NCBI GenBank assembly: GCA_900769945.1
Contig: CAAGIO010000038.1
Span: 46,225 to 110,224, forward strand
DNA from: Bacteroidales bacterium
GTDB taxonomy: Bacteria > Bacteroidota > Bacteroidia > Bacteroidales > F082
DNA length: 64,000 nucleotides
Reading direction: 5' to 3'
The notes below the pieces were generated by a model. It worked only from the letters and a program-made list of their open reading frames with translations, did no database searches and was not told the origin of the DNA. Positions 20,121 to 29,354 of this stretch are shown here, piece after piece; the first letter of the stretch is position 1; the number at the start of each line of letters is the position of its first letter. Made by a program: the position numbers and the translations under genes.

Positions 20121-21323
20121 TTATCTGTTCATATACATTGATTCATAATATCTCTTATATTCACCTGAGGTGATATTGTCGAGCCATTCTTGGTTCTCCA
20201 AATACCATCTCACTGTCTTCTCTATCCCTTCCTCGAACTGTAGTGAGGGCTCCCAACCGAGCTCCTGCTGTATCTTTGTGGAGTCGATGGCATATCTCAT
20301 GTCGTGTCCCTCGCGGTCTTTCACGAAGGTGATGAGGCTCATATCGGGGAAGGCGGATTCAGGGAGCGAGCCTTGTGCCGTGAGTCTTGAGATGCTCATC
20401 GCTCGTTGCTCATCGTTCAAAGCGACTCTGCTTAATACAATATCCACCGTCTTGATGACTGTCTTGACGATATCGATATTCTTCCATTCGTTGAATCCCC
20501 CGATATTGTATGTGTCGGCGATCTTCCCTTTATGGAAGACAAGGTCGATGGCGCGTGCATGGTCTTCAACAAAAAGCCAGTCGCGGACATTCTCGCCTTT
20601 TCCATATACGGGAAGTGGCTTCTTGTTTTTTATATTATTGATAAACAACGGTATAAGCTTCTCTGGAAACTGATACGGCCCATAGTTGTTCGAGCAGTTC
20701 GACACAATTGTGGGCATGCCGTAGGTGTCGTGGAAGGCTCTCACGAAATGGTCGGAGCCGGCTTTCGATGCCGAGTAGGGCGAGTGCGGCTGGTATCTCG
20801 TATCCTCTGTAAAGAACGTCTCCCCGTAGGCGAGATGTCTCTCCGCTGACGACGCCTTGGTGGTGAAGGGCGGCGTTATCCCCTCCGGGTGCGTCACCTC
20901 AAGCGCGCCATACACCTCATCGGTGGAGATATGGTAGAACCTCTTCCCCTCATATCTCTCCGGCAAAGACTCCCAATAGCTCTTCGCCGCATGGAGCATC
21001 GACAAGGTACCCATGATGTTTGTCATAGCGAAGGCGAGCGGCTCCTTGATGCTTCTGTCAACATGGCTCTCCGCCGCGAGATGTATCACTCCGTCAACGT
21101 CATACTGTCGGAAGATGGACATGATGGCATCAAAATCACATACATCAGCCTTGACGAAGGTATAGTTAGGCTTATCGGCTATATCGGTGAGGTTGTTCAG
21201 GTTCCCCGCGTATGTGAGCTTATCGACATTGATGATATGATAGTCGGGGTACTTGTTCACGAACAGCTTTACGACATGTGTGCCGATGAATCCCGCTCCT
21301 CCTGTGATGATGATATTCCTCAT
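20121..21323 (-). CDS. rfbB: dTDP-glucose 4,6-dehydratase
   Basis: Second step of dTDP-L-rhamnose synthesis, 400 residues. GGAGFIGTH near residue 7 binds NAD. STDEVYGAL (about 136-144) holds the catalytic Asp/Glu, and YSASKAGSDH (YxxxK) follows near 180. A roughly 40-residue insertion rich in Arg/Ser lies near residues 300-340, before DMRYAIDSTKI, which makes it longer than the 350-360 of enterobacterial RfbB. The ATG at 21323 is used; the longer frame runs into rfbD. It overlaps the rfbD end by 4 nt and is coupled in the order rfbA-rfbC-rfbD-rfbB. Confidence 0.96.
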   Translation of the reverse strand: MRNIIITGGAGFIGTHVVKLFVNKYPDYHIINVDKLTYAGNLNNLTDIADKPNYTFVKADVCDFDAIMSIFRQYDVDGVIHLAAESHVDRSIKEPLAFAMTNIMGTLSMLHAAKSYWESLPERYEGKRFYHISTDEVYGALEVTHPEGITPPFTTKASSAERHLAYGETFFTEDTRYQPHSPYSASKAGSDHFVRAFHDTYGMPTIVSNCSNNYGPYQFPEKLIPLFINNIKNKKPLPVYGKGENVRDWLFVEDHARAIDLVFHKGKIADTYNIGGFNEWKNIDIVKTVIKTVDIVLSRVALNDEQRAMSISRLTAQGSLPESAFPDMSLITFVKDREGHDMRYAIDSTKIQQELGWEPSLQFEEGIEKTVRWYLENQEWLDNITSGEYKRYYESMYMNR

Positions 21324-22177
21324 AATGTGTTCTTTATACAGTTTATTAATGATTCTTTCCAATAAGGAATAGTGATGTCAAAGGTGTTTTTTATCTTGCT
21401 TTTGTCGAGAACAGAATAGCTTGGTCTCTTCACCTTGCTTGGGAACTCGCTGCTGAGGCAAGGCATAATGTTGCATTTGTTACCGTACTGTTCGCATATC
21501 TCCTTTGCGAAGTCGTACCAGCTTATCACGCCCTCGTTGCTGTAATGATACAGGCCTTCGTTGCCGGAAAACTTTCTTTCCTCGATGATAAGGAATATTG
21601 CTCTTGCGAGGTCGAGGGCGTAGGTAGGCGTGCCCACTTGGTCGAACACCACTTTGACGGTATCTTTCTCTGCGGTCAGCCGTCTCATAGTCTTGACGAA
21701 GTTGGTGCCGTATTCCGAGTAGAGCCATGCGGTGCGTATGATGATGCTCTTACACTTAGAGTTAGCGATGGCCTCCTCACCATGGAGTTTTGTGCGGCCG
21801 TATGCACCCGTAGGGTTTGCCGGTTCTTCTTCGTTACGCGGGGTGTTGCCCTCGTTGCCTCCGAAGACATAGTCGGTGGAGATGTGTATGAGCGTCGCTC
21901 CATTGTCATGGCAGGCGTTGGCGATATTCTCAACCGCCTTAGCATTTATCAGTTCCGCCAGAGCCTCCTCCTCTTCAGCCTTCTCCACGTTGGTGTAGGC
22001 GGCGCAGTTCACCACCACGTCAACCTTGTTCTCATCCATGAAGCGTCTCACCGCCGCAACATCGGTGATGTCGAGTTCATCAACATCGGTGAAGATATAG
22101 CTGTCGCGGCTATCTCTCGACACAATCCGCATCTCTCTGCCAAGTTGTCCGTTCGCTCCTGTTACAAGAATCCTCAT
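21320..22177 (-). CDS. rfbD: dTDP-4-dehydrorhamnose reductase
   Basis: Last step of dTDP-L-rhamnose synthesis, an NAD(P)H-dependent short-chain reductase of 285 residues. TGANGQLGREM (about 6-16) binds the cofactor. NCAAYTNVEKAE (about 58-69) and STDYVFGG (about 100-107) are family motifs, and the catalytic YGRTK (YxxxK) lies near 128. It overlaps both neighbours by 4 nt (rfbC upstream, rfbB downstream), so the four rhamnose genes are translationally coupled. Confidence 0.96.
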   Translation of the reverse strand: MRILVTGANGQLGREMRIVSRDSRDSYIFTDVDELDITDVAAVRRFMDENKVDVVVNCAAYTNVEKAEEEEALAELINAKAVENIANACHDNGATLIHISTDYVFGGNEGNTPRNEEEPANPTGAYGRTKLHGEEAIANSKCKSIIIRTAWLYSEYGTNFVKTMRRLTAEKDTVKVVFDQVGTPTYALDLARAIFLIIEERKFSGNEGLYHYSNEGVISWYDFAKEICEQYGNKCNIMPCLSSEFPSKVKRPSYSVLDKSKIKNTFDITIPYWKESLINCIKNTL

Positions 22178-22734
22178 TTTTCAAATACGAAAGGTGAGAC
22201 AAAATCTTTAATAAGTCCGTGATGCTTGTCTTTCTCAGAGAGAATCACGTCGGCAGAAGGGATGAGCCAGTCGATAGCGAGGTCGGGGTCGTTCCACTGC
22301 AGGGCGTCTTCGCACTGTGGGGCGTAATAGTTATCGCATTTATATTGGAAGACGGCCACATCGCTCAGCACCGAGAATCCGTGTGCGAAGCCTTTGGGAA
22401 TAAAGAGCCTCCAATGGTTCTCGTCGTTAAGCTCCACAGCCACATATTGTCCGTAAGTAGGTGAGCCTTTGCGGATATCTACAGCGATGTCGAGCACTCT
22501 GCCGAAGGTGCAGCCCACAAGTTTTGCCTGTGCGAAGGGCGGCTTCTGGAAATGAAGCCCTCTGACAACGCCGTAGCACGACTTCGACTGGTTATCTTGC
22601 ACGAATGATGTGTGGCTTACTTTCTCCTCGAACTCTCTTTGTGAGAACGCCTCGAAGAAGTAGCCTCGCTCGTCGGCAAAGACCTTTGGCTCAATGATAA
22701 GCACGTCTTCTATATTGGTGTTTATTATTTTCAT
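22174..22734 (-). CDS. rfbC: dTDP-4-dehydrorhamnose 3,5-epimerase
   Basis: Epimerises dTDP-4-keto-6-deoxyglucose at C3 and C5. It is a 186-residue cupin-fold protein, the usual length. DERGYFFEAF (about 22-31) opens the active site. The catalytic His lies in VRGLHFQKPP (about 57-66), and the catalytic-acid region is VFQYKCDNYYAP (about 127-138). FIPKGFAHGF (about 109-118) is a family signature. The gene sits 13 nt after rfbA and overlaps rfbD by 4 nt. Confidence 0.96.
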   Translation of the reverse strand: MKIINTNIEDVLIIEPKVFADERGYFFEAFSQREFEEKVSHTSFVQDNQSKSCYGVVRGLHFQKPPFAQAKLVGCTFGRVLDIAVDIRKGSPTYGQYVAVELNDENHWRLFIPKGFAHGFSVLSDVAVFQYKCDNYYAPQCEDALQWNDPDLAIDWLIPSADVILSEKDKHHGLIKDFVSPFVFEK

Positions 22735-22747
22735 GGTACAAAAATCA

Positions 22748-23629
22748 TCATTTTCTTTCGTCTATCACTTTCATGAGGTATTGGCCGTATTCGTTTTTTG
22801 ACAGCGGCAATGCTATCTCGCGCAGTCTGTCTGCCGTTATCCAGCCTTTGCGGAAGGCGATATCTTCGAGGCATCCTATCTTGAGTCCGGTGCGTTTCTC
22901 TATGACCTCCACGAAAGTCGAGGCTTCCGACAGTGAGTCGTGGGTGCCTGTGTCGAGCCATGCGAAGCCACGACCGAGCAGCTGCACCTTGAGCTCGCCT
23001 TCACTGAGGAACTCTTGGTTCACCGACGTTATCTCTAACTCGCCTCTTGCTGACGGCTTGATATTCTTCGCTATGTCAACAACCTTGTTAGGGTAGAAAT
23101 AAAGCCCCACGACGGCGTAGTTCGACTTAGGCTCCTTAGGTTTCTCTTCGATAGAAAGCACGTTGCCGTCCTTGTCGAACTCTGCCACGCCATAGCGTTG
23201 CGGGTCAGAGACCCAGTATCCGAAGACGGTTGCTTTGTTGTTCTTCTCGGCGTCAGCCACGGCCTGTCGCAAGATATTAGTGAACCCGTTGCCGTAAAAG
23301 ATATTGTCGCCGAGGATGAGGCAGGCGCAGTCGTCACCGATGAAGTCCTTCCCGATGATGAAGGCTTGGGCGAGGCCGTCGGGCGAGGGCTGCTCGGCAT
23401 ATTCAAAACGCACGCCATAGTCGCTGCCGTCACCAAGCAGACGCCTGAAGCCAGGAAGGTCGTAAGGCGTGGATATGATGAGAATCTCCCTGATACCAGC
23501 CAACATCAGCACCGAGATGGGATAATACACCATCGGCTTGTCATATATCGGCAGAAGCTGCTTGCTCACCCCCTTCGTGATAGGATACAAACGCGTCCCC
23601 GAACCACCTGCTAATACTATGCCTTTCAT
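22748..23629 (-). CDS. rfbA: glucose-1-phosphate thymidylyltransferase
   Basis: Makes dTDP-glucose from dTTP and glucose-1-phosphate, the first committed step to dTDP-rhamnose. It has 293 residues from the ATG at 23629. The nucleotidyltransferase motif [13 protein letters not shown] is at 5-17, followed by [16 protein letters not shown] (about 21-36). [10 protein letters not shown] (about 107-116), [20 protein letters not shown] and the [10 protein letters not shown] box (about 222-231) are all present. It is the first gene of the 12-kb minus-strand run and lies about 60 nt downstream of a TATTTTTG box. Confidence 0.97.
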   Translation of the reverse strand: MKGIVLAGGSGTRLYPITKGVSKQLLPIYDKPMVYYPISVLMLAGIREILIISTPYDLPGFRRLLGDGSDYGVRFEYAEQPSPDGLAQAFIIGKDFIGDDCACLILGDNIFYGNGFTNILRQAVADAEKNNKATVFGYWVSDPQRYGVAEFDKDGNVLSIEEKPKEPKSNYAVVGLYFYPNKVVDIAKNIKPSARGELEITSVNQEFLSEGELKVQLLGRGFAWLDTGTHDSLSEASTFVEVIEKRTGLKIGCLEDIAFRKGWITADRLREIALPLSKNEYGQYLMKVIDERK

Positions 23630-23687
23630 GTATTGATATCTTCTTTTCGATTCCACTTTACAGGAACCCCATTTTACATTTGATTTG

Positions 23688-23695
23688 CAAAAATA
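23688..23695 (-). promoter_or_regulatory. -7 box of the rfbA-led sugar operon
   Basis: TATTTTTG on the minus strand, 58 nt before the rfbA ATG. It is the only clear promoter box seen for the run down to 11488, whose genes are nearly contiguous. Confidence 0.6.
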
Positions 23696-23777
23696 ATAAA
23701 TAATAACGCAATTTTTACTTTTTTAATATAAAAAATTCACAATTGTTAATTTCAGGCTTTATGAAAGAAAAAATCAT

Positions 23778-23785
23778 TATTTTTG
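23778..23785 (+). promoter_or_regulatory. -7 box of tsaB
   Basis: TATTTTTG on the plus strand, 16 nt before the tsaB ATG, divergent from the sugar operon promoter. Confidence 0.65.
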
Positions 23786-23801
23786 CGGAAAATTTTTGAA
23801 G

Positions 23802-24497
23802 ATGATACTTTGTTTGGAAACCGCCACGCCATCATGTTCGGTGGCTTTGATTCACGATGGGAATGTTCTGCAATGCGAGGAAGAACCCAAGGGACAGAAC
23901 CATTCCGAGAAGCTCACCCTCTTCATCGACTCTGTGATGAAGAAAGCGGGTGTCCGTTTTAACCAGCTCGATGCTGTGGCGGTGAGCATGGGCCCCGGCT
24001 CTTACACAGGCCTGCGCATAGGTGTAAGCACCGCCAAAGGACTGTGCTACGCCACCGACGCCCCCCTTATTGCCATCGACACTCTGCACGCCATGGCCTT
24101 CGGAGGCAAGACACTCATCCACAACGACAATGATTCCGACATCTTCATCCCTATGATTGACGCACGACGCATGGAGGTGTATGCCGAGATGTTCGACAAC
24201 AACCTTAACAAAATAAAAGACACGCAAGCCATCATTGTTGACGCCGACTCCTTCTCCGAACTGAAGGCATCTCACGACATCTTCCTCTTCGGTGACGGCG
24301 CAGACAAACTATCATCATTGTTCTACAACGAACAGAAGATACATGTCATCAACGATTTCTACTGCTCAGCAAAACACATGAACATCTTAGCCCAAAAGAA
24401 ACTCGACGCCCGCGACTTCGTTGACGTGGCTTATTTCGAGCCTTTCTACCTCAAAGACTTCGTGCCCGGAAAACCAACAGTGAAAGGACTGAACTGA
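23802..24497 (+). CDS. tsaB: tRNA threonylcarbamoyladenosine biosynthesis protein TsaB
   Basis: Partner of TsaD in the t6A37 modification of ANN-decoding tRNAs. It has 231 residues and an ASKHA (actin/Hsp70-like) fold. The N-terminal ILCLETATPSCSV and the SMGPGSYTGLRIGVSTAKGL segment (about 65-84) are the family signature. The ATG at 23802 is chosen over an in-frame TTG at 23796 because it starts the conserved MILCLETA. Its stop overlaps the next small gene by one base (TGATG), so the His-rich protein downstream is translationally coupled. Confidence 0.95.
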   Translation: MILCLETATPSCSVALIHDGNVLQCEEEPKGQNHSEKLTLFIDSVMKKAGVRFNQLDAVAVSMGPGSYTGLRIGVSTAKGLCYATDAPLIAIDTLHAMAFGGKTLIHNDNDSDIFIPMIDARRMEVYAEMFDNNLNKIKDTQAIIVDADSFSELKASHDIFLFGDGADKLSSLFYNEQKIHVINDFYCSAKHMNILAQKKLDARDFVDVAYFEPFYLKDFVPGKPTVKGLN

Positions 24498-24904
24498 TGA
24501 TGAAGAAGATTAAGGGTTTTGGCCTGTTCATGATAATGGTATCCTGCGCGATACTGTTGTTCCATGCTGTCATACCTCACCATCATCACCAAGGCGTAAC
24601 AGTATGCCTCGAAAACCACCAGCACGAGTGCAATGGGCATCATGACGGTACAAATCACGGCGACTGCGACGGCACTCCTTGCGTCATCTCCGACTTCTTC
24701 CCGCCATCTAACACCCAGAACATCGACAATATTATAGGGTATGTAGATAACATCGTATCTTATCTCTATTTTACTGAAATAAATTGTATTCAACTCATTT
24801 TCGGACTTGAAGGCACCCAATTCAGGGAACTGCCTTATCTCTTGAAACTCAACGAGACAGATGTTATCCGCCTTGGAGTTCTGAGAGCTCCACCCTCCTG
24901 CTAA
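24497..24904 (+). CDS. His/Cys-rich membrane-anchored or exported small protein
   Basis: A 135-residue protein of no family I can name. An N-terminal hydrophobic segment (about 8-25) acts as a signal or anchor. It is followed by HHHHQ (about 28-32) and a His/Cys/Asp-rich stretch with HQHECNGHHDGTNHGDCDG (about 42-60), a plausible metal-binding region. The C-terminal half is ordinary and ends APPSC. The start codon overlaps the tsaB stop. The Cus/Czc-type efflux operon begins 93 bp downstream, so a role as periplasmic metal sensor or chaperone is a reasonable inference, but no homologue function is known to me. Confidence 0.75.
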   Translation: MMKKIKGFGLFMIMVSCAILLFHAVIPHHHHQGVTVCLENHQHECNGHHDGTNHGDCDGTPCVISDFFPPSNTQNIDNIIGYVDNIVSYLYFTEINCIQLIFGLEGTQFRELPYLLKLNETDVIRLGVLRAPPSC

Positions 24905-24997
24905 TTTTTCTCCAACTTCCTTTTGCATTATCTTTAGCCTTTACCAATATGGTATCTGCTATAATATTTATTATCAAATATTTAACAACATAAAAAC

Positions 24998-26257
24998 ATG
25001 AAAAAATTTCTTATAATAGCAATAATCATTGTAGGTCTTATCTCGTGTGCGCACGAACATTCCGATGAACACGTACACGACACACATAATCACAGCGAAT
25101 CATGCAAACATGAGCATGAGCACGAACATGACACACACAATCACAGCGAATCATGCGAACATGAGCACGAACATGGTTACATTGATGATGGCCACAGCCA
25201 CGATGAAGAAGAGGCAGCAAGTAATATGGTTGCTTTTTCTCATGAGCAGGCAAGCAAAGTGGATTTTGATGTAATGATGGTTGAGATGAGAAACGTTGCC
25301 AACATCATCAAGACGACGGCGCAAATCGTCAACGCGCAAGACGACACACGCCTCATCACCGCCTCCACCGATGGGGTCGTAGAGTTCGCAAAAACGAGCT
25401 TCGTGGCAGGCTCCGAGGTGAAGAACGGACAGCAGCTCTTCTCCATCAACAACTCTAACATGAACGAGAACAACCTCGCGGTGCGCCAAGAGGAGATAGG
25501 TGCGGAATACAAGAGAGCCAAAGCGTCATACGAGAGGAAGAAAGTGCTTTTTGATGATAGGCTCGTATCAGAAGACGAGATGCTTTTGGCTGAGGCAGAA
25601 TATCTTAAAGCTAAGAAGGCATACGAGAACATGCAGGATAACTTCGCTGGGGGCAGGCAGGTGGCGAAGTCGCCTGTCAACGGCTTCGTGAGCGAGCTCC
25701 TCGTTGAAAACGGAACCTACGTCGAGGCGGGTCAAACCATTATGACTGTCAGCCGAAACGAGAACCTCTATCTTGAGGCGAATCTTCAGTCGAGATATTA
25801 TCCTGTCTTGAAAGACATCGTCACCGCCGACATAAGGGTAATGGGCAGCGACAAGGTTTATTCCATCGAGCAGTTAGGCGGCAGGCTCCTCTCTTACAGC
25901 CGTTCCACCTCGACAGCCAACCCATTGATTTCCGTAGTGTTCGAGATAAAGAACAACGGCGTGCTCCTTGCTGGCTCTTTCGTGGAGCTATTCATCAAGA
26001 CAAGGTCTGACGAACAAGGCATCATGGTGCCTAACACCGCTATCGTCGAGGAGATGGGCAGACATTTCGTCTTCGTCCAGACAAAGCCGGAGCTTTATGA
26101 GAAGCGTGCTGTGTCGTTGGGCATGACTGACGGCAGCAGCACATTGGTCACTGGAGGTCTTGAGGCAGGCGAAAGGATAGTGTCGCGCGGTGCCATCTAT
26201 GTTAAACTTGTGCAGGGTACGGGCAAGCTCGATCCTCATGCCGGCCACGTTCATTAA
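24998..26257 (+). CDS. heavy-metal RND efflux periplasmic adaptor (CusB/CzcB-type lipoprotein)
   Basis: The membrane-fusion subunit of a tripartite metal exporter, 419 residues. A lipoprotein signal ends LISC at about 14-17. A His-rich tail with two copies of HDTHNHSESC (about 28-37 and 45-54) follows and can collect metal ions. Next come a lipoyl/barrel-sandwich part (DGVVEFAKTSFVAGSEVKNGQ), a coiled-coil hairpin (about 150-210, AxYxRKKxLxxD type) and a return lipoyl segment (SPVNGFVSELLVENGTYVEAGQ). The beta-barrel and membrane-proximal domains end the protein. It lies 9 nt upstream of the pump gene. Confidence 0.93.
   Translation: MKKFLIIAIIIVGLISCAHEHSDEHVHDTHNHSESCKHEHEHEHDTHNHSESCEHEHEHGYIDDGHSHDEEEAASNMVAFSHEQASKVDFDVMMVEMRNVANIIKTTAQIVNAQDDTRLITASTDGVVEFAKTSFVAGSEVKNGQQLFSINNSNMNENNLAVRQEEIGAEYKRAKASYERKKVLFDDRLVSEDEMLLAEAEYLKAKKAYENMQDNFAGGRQVAKSPVNGFVSELLVENGTYVEAGQTIMTVSRNENLYLEANLQSRYYPVLKDIVTADIRVMGSDKVYSIEQLGGRLLSYSRSTSTANPLISVVFEIKNNGVLLAGSFVELFIKTRSDEQGIMVPNTAIVEEMGRHFVFVQTKPELYEKRAVSLGMTDGSSTLVTGGLEAGERIVSRGAIYVKLVQGTGKLDPHAGHVH
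25079..25174 (+). repeat. imperfect 51-bp tandem repeat coding His-rich array
   Basis: Two copies of a 51-bp unit start at 25079 and 25130 within the adaptor gene. Each encodes HDTHNHSESC followed by alternating His-Glu residues. The copies differ at a few positions and the second is shorter at its end. Slippage could change the number of His-rich units. Confidence 0.75.
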
Positions 26258-26266
26258 GGAGGTGCT

Positions 26267-29200
26267 ATGTTAAGTAAGATAATAAGATTCTCATTGGAGA
26301 ACAAGCTCTTGGTGCTTCTCGGTGCTGTTCTTCTCGTCATAGGCGGATATTATTCTTCCCGCCAGATGGATATTGATGTCTTCCCTGACCTCACGGCTCC
26401 CACCGTCGTTGTCATGACCGACGCTCACCGTATGGCTGCAGAGGAGGTGGAGCGTCTCGTCACCTTCCCAATAGAGACCTCTATGAATGGGGCTACCAAT
26501 GTGCGCCGTGTGCGCTCCGCTTCCATGATGGGCTATTCTTTCGTATGGGTAGAGTTCGACTGGGGCATGGACGTCTTCAGAGCAAGGCAGATAGTGTCGG
26601 AGAAGATGGTCACCCTGTCGGAGGTACTGCCTGAAGGCATCACCCCGGTGCTCGCACCACAGTCGAGCGTTATGGGCGAGATCCTCTTCGTGGGGCTGCA
26701 AAGTGACAGCACCTCGATGATGGACCTCCGCACCATGGCCGAATGGATAGTGAAGCCGGCGGTGCTCGCCACAGGAGGAGTGTCGCAGGTCACCATCATA
26801 GGCGGCGACCTGAAACAATACCAGATCATTGCCGACCCCGTGAGGATGAACACCTACGGAGTGACAATGGACGACATAGAGAGTGTAGGTAAGACGTTGA
26901 GCGTCAACTCGGCAGGAGGTGTCATGCGTGATTTCGGCAACGAATATGCCCTGAGAGGGATGGGACGCACCAACGAGCTCGAAGAGATGGGCAGGACCTT
27001 CATAAAATACGCTGCCGACGGCATCTCACCAATAGTGCTGTCAGATGTAGCCACAGTGCAAATAGGCAGTGCGGTGAAGATGGGATACGCCTCGCGTAAC
27101 GCTAAAGACGCCGTCATCTTGTCAATATCCAAACAGCCCAACATCAACACTCTGAAAGTCACAAAGAACATCGAACGCAACCTTAAGGATATTCAGAAGT
27201 CCCTTCCCGCCGATGTGACGATGGACACCAAGATCTTCCGTCAGGCCGACTTCATCGAGGCAGCGGTGAACAACGTGGCAAGAGCCTTGATAGAAGGCGC
27301 CGTCTTCGTTATCATCATTCTCTTCCTTTTCCTTGGCAGCTTCCGCACAACGATTATCTCCGTCATCGCAATACCATTATCCCTTCTTGGCACGCTCATC
27401 GTGCTACACCTACTCGGCATGAACGTCAACACCATGACATTAGGAGGAATGTGTATCGCCATCGGCTCTCTCGTCGATGACGCAATCATTGATGTGGAGA
27501 ACGTCTATAAACGGTTGAGGCAGAACCATCTGAAGCCAAAGGAACAGCGTGAGAGTGCGTTCATGGTGGTGTTTAATGGCTCCAGCGAGATTAGGACATC
27601 TATCATCAACGCCACATTCATCACCATAGCCGCCTTTATGCCTCTCTTCTTCCTTTCAGGTATGGAAGGCAGGATGCTGAAGCCGCTCGGCATAAGCTAT
27701 ATCATAGCCTTGTTCATGTCGCTCATCGTCGCCATGACCGTCACGCCTCTGCTCTGCAAGATGATACTTTCCGATGACAGGTATCTTGAAAAAAGAGACA
27801 AGGAGAGTTGGATTACCCGCAAACTAACAAATGGTTATGACAAATCTCTCCGTTGGGCGTTAGACCACAAGAAGACAGTGATAATCAGCACCTTTACTCT
27901 TCTTGTCGCTGCCGTGGCGGTGTTCTTCACCATGGGAAGGAGCTTCCTCCCCGACTTCAACGAGGGTTCTTTGACCATCACGGCGGTGTCAAAACCCGGC
28001 ATCTCCCTTGAGGAGAGCAACAGGTTAGGACACATTGTGGAGACCGAGTTGTTAGACATCCCGGAGGTCAGCAGCACGGCACGCAGGTCGGGACGCGGCG
28101 AGCTTGACGAGCATTCGCAGTCAACGAACAGTGCCGAGATAGATGTCAACTTCACCTTAGGGGAGCGCACACAGGAGGAGTTCCTGACAGATGTGCGTGA
28201 GCGTCTCGCCTCCATACCCGGCATCGCCGCCACAGTGGGACAGCCCCTCGGACACCGTATCGACCACATGCTCACAGGGACACGCGCCGCCATCGCAATA
28301 AAGATTTTCGGGACCGACATCAGCGAGCTGTTTATGACAGCAAACCGACTGAAAGACGAGATATCCGACATCCAAGGACTCGTAGATCTTAACGTGGAAC
28401 AGCAGACAGAGACGCCGGAGATACAGATACGCCCGAACCGCGATATGCTCGCACGCTACGGCATCACCATGGAAGAGTTCAACCATTACGTGGAATTAGC
28501 CTTCTCAGGTGAGAAACTCGCCGAAGTATTTGAAGGACAACGCAGCTTCGACCTTGTGCTCCGCCTTGACGAGAGCTATGTCAACAGCATCGACAAGCTG
28601 AAATCAGCGCTGATAAGCACCGGCACGGGAGCAATGGTGCCTCTTGAAGATGTGGCAGACATAGTGTCGGTTGGAGGACCGAACTCCATCTCACGCGAGA
28701 ACGTGCAGCGTAAAATCGTTGTCTCCGCAAACGTCTCCGGCCGCGATGTGGTTAGTGTCGTCAACGAGATTAAGGACAGAGTAAACGATAACATCACGCT
28801 TCCCGAAGGCTATAGGATTGAGTACGGCGGACAGTTCCAGAGTGCAAAAGACGCCTCAAGGACGCTGTTGATAATGACCGTCATCGCCCTCATGATAATA
28901 TTCCTCCTTCTTTATGGGGAGTTTAAAGACGTATCGCTATCCGCCATCACACTGCTGAACCTGCCCCTCGCGGTGATAGGAGGCGTCTTCGCCATCTTCA
29001 TCTCCTCTAAAGTGGTCAGCATACCCGCCATCATAGGCTTCATCACCCTCTTTGGCATCGCTACAAGAAACGGCATTCTCCTCATATCACGCTATTTCAC
29101 AATAGAAGGACACGGCACCTCTTTGCGTGACGCTATCATCGAAGGCTCCAAAGACCGCCTCACACCTATCCTGATGACAGCTCTCACCTCAGCCCTCGCC

Positions 29201-29353
29201 CTTATCCCTCTCGTACTTAACGGCAGCTCCTCAGGCAATGAGATTCAAAGCCCTATGGCCGTCGTCGTCCTCGGCGGACTGCTAACATCCACACTTCTCA
29301 ATATTTACGTCATACCCGTGGTTTACGAACTTGTTCATAAGAAAAAAAGATAA
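26267..29353 (+). CDS. heavy-metal efflux RND permease (CusA/CzcA family)
   Basis: The proton-driven inner-membrane pump of the tripartite exporter, 1028 residues. It has the twelve-helix RND layout with two large periplasmic loops (about 35-335 and 560-860). TM4 reads IGSLVDDAIIDVENVYKRL (about 405-423) with Asp and Glu residues needed for proton relay in the heavy-metal (HME) subclass. The N-terminal DIDVFPDLTAPTV is typical of this subclass. A strong Shine-Dalgarno, AAGGAGG, stands 5 nt before the ATG, unusual for this phylum. Whether the cargo is Cu/Ag or Zn/Co/Cd cannot be decided here. The TolC gene follows after 1 nt. Confidence 0.95.
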   Translation: MLSKIIRFSLENKLLVLLGAVLLVIGGYYSSRQMDIDVFPDLTAPTVVVMTDAHRMAAEEVERLVTFPIETSMNGATNVRRVRSASMMGYSFVWVEFDWGMDVFRARQIVSEKMVTLSEVLPEGITPVLAPQSSVMGEILFVGLQSDSTSMMDLRTMAEWIVKPAVLATGGVSQVTIIGGDLKQYQIIADPVRMNTYGVTMDDIESVGKTLSVNSAGGVMRDFGNEYALRGMGRTNELEEMGRTFIKYAADGISPIVLSDVATVQIGSAVKMGYASRNAKDAVILSISKQPNINTLKVTKNIERNLKDIQKSLPADVTMDTKIFRQADFIEAAVNNVARALIEGAVFVIIILFLFLGSFRTTIISVIAIPLSLLGTLIVLHLLGMNVNTMTLGGMCIAIGSLVDDAIIDVENVYKRLRQNHLKPKEQRESAFMVVFNGSSEIRTSIINATFITIAAFMPLFFLSGMEGRMLKPLGISYIIALFMSLIVAMTVTPLLCKMILSDDRYLEKRDKESWITRKLTNGYDKSLRWALDHKKTVIISTFTLLVAAVAVFFTMGRSFLPDFNEGSLTITAVSKPGISLEESNRLGHIVETELLDIPEVSSTARRSGRGELDEHSQSTNSAEIDVNFTLGERTQEEFLTDVRERLASIPGIAATVGQPLGHRIDHMLTGTRAAIAIKIFGTDISELFMTANRLKDEISDIQGLVDLNVEQQTETPEIQIRPNRDMLARYGITMEEFNHYVELAFSGEKLAEVFEGQRSFDLVLRLDESYVNSIDKLKSALISTGTGAMVPLEDVADIVSVGGPNSISRENVQRKIVVSANVSGRDVVSVVNEIKDRVNDNITLPEGYRIEYGGQFQSAKDASRTLLIMTVIALMIIFLLLYGEFKDVSLSAITLLNLPLAVIGGVFAIFISSKVVSIPAIIGFITLFGIATRNGILLISRYFTIEGHGTSLRDAIIEGSKDRLTPILMTALTSALALIPLVLNGSSSGNEIQSPMAVVVLGGLLTSTLLNIYVIPVVYELVHKKKR

Positions 29354-29354
29354 T

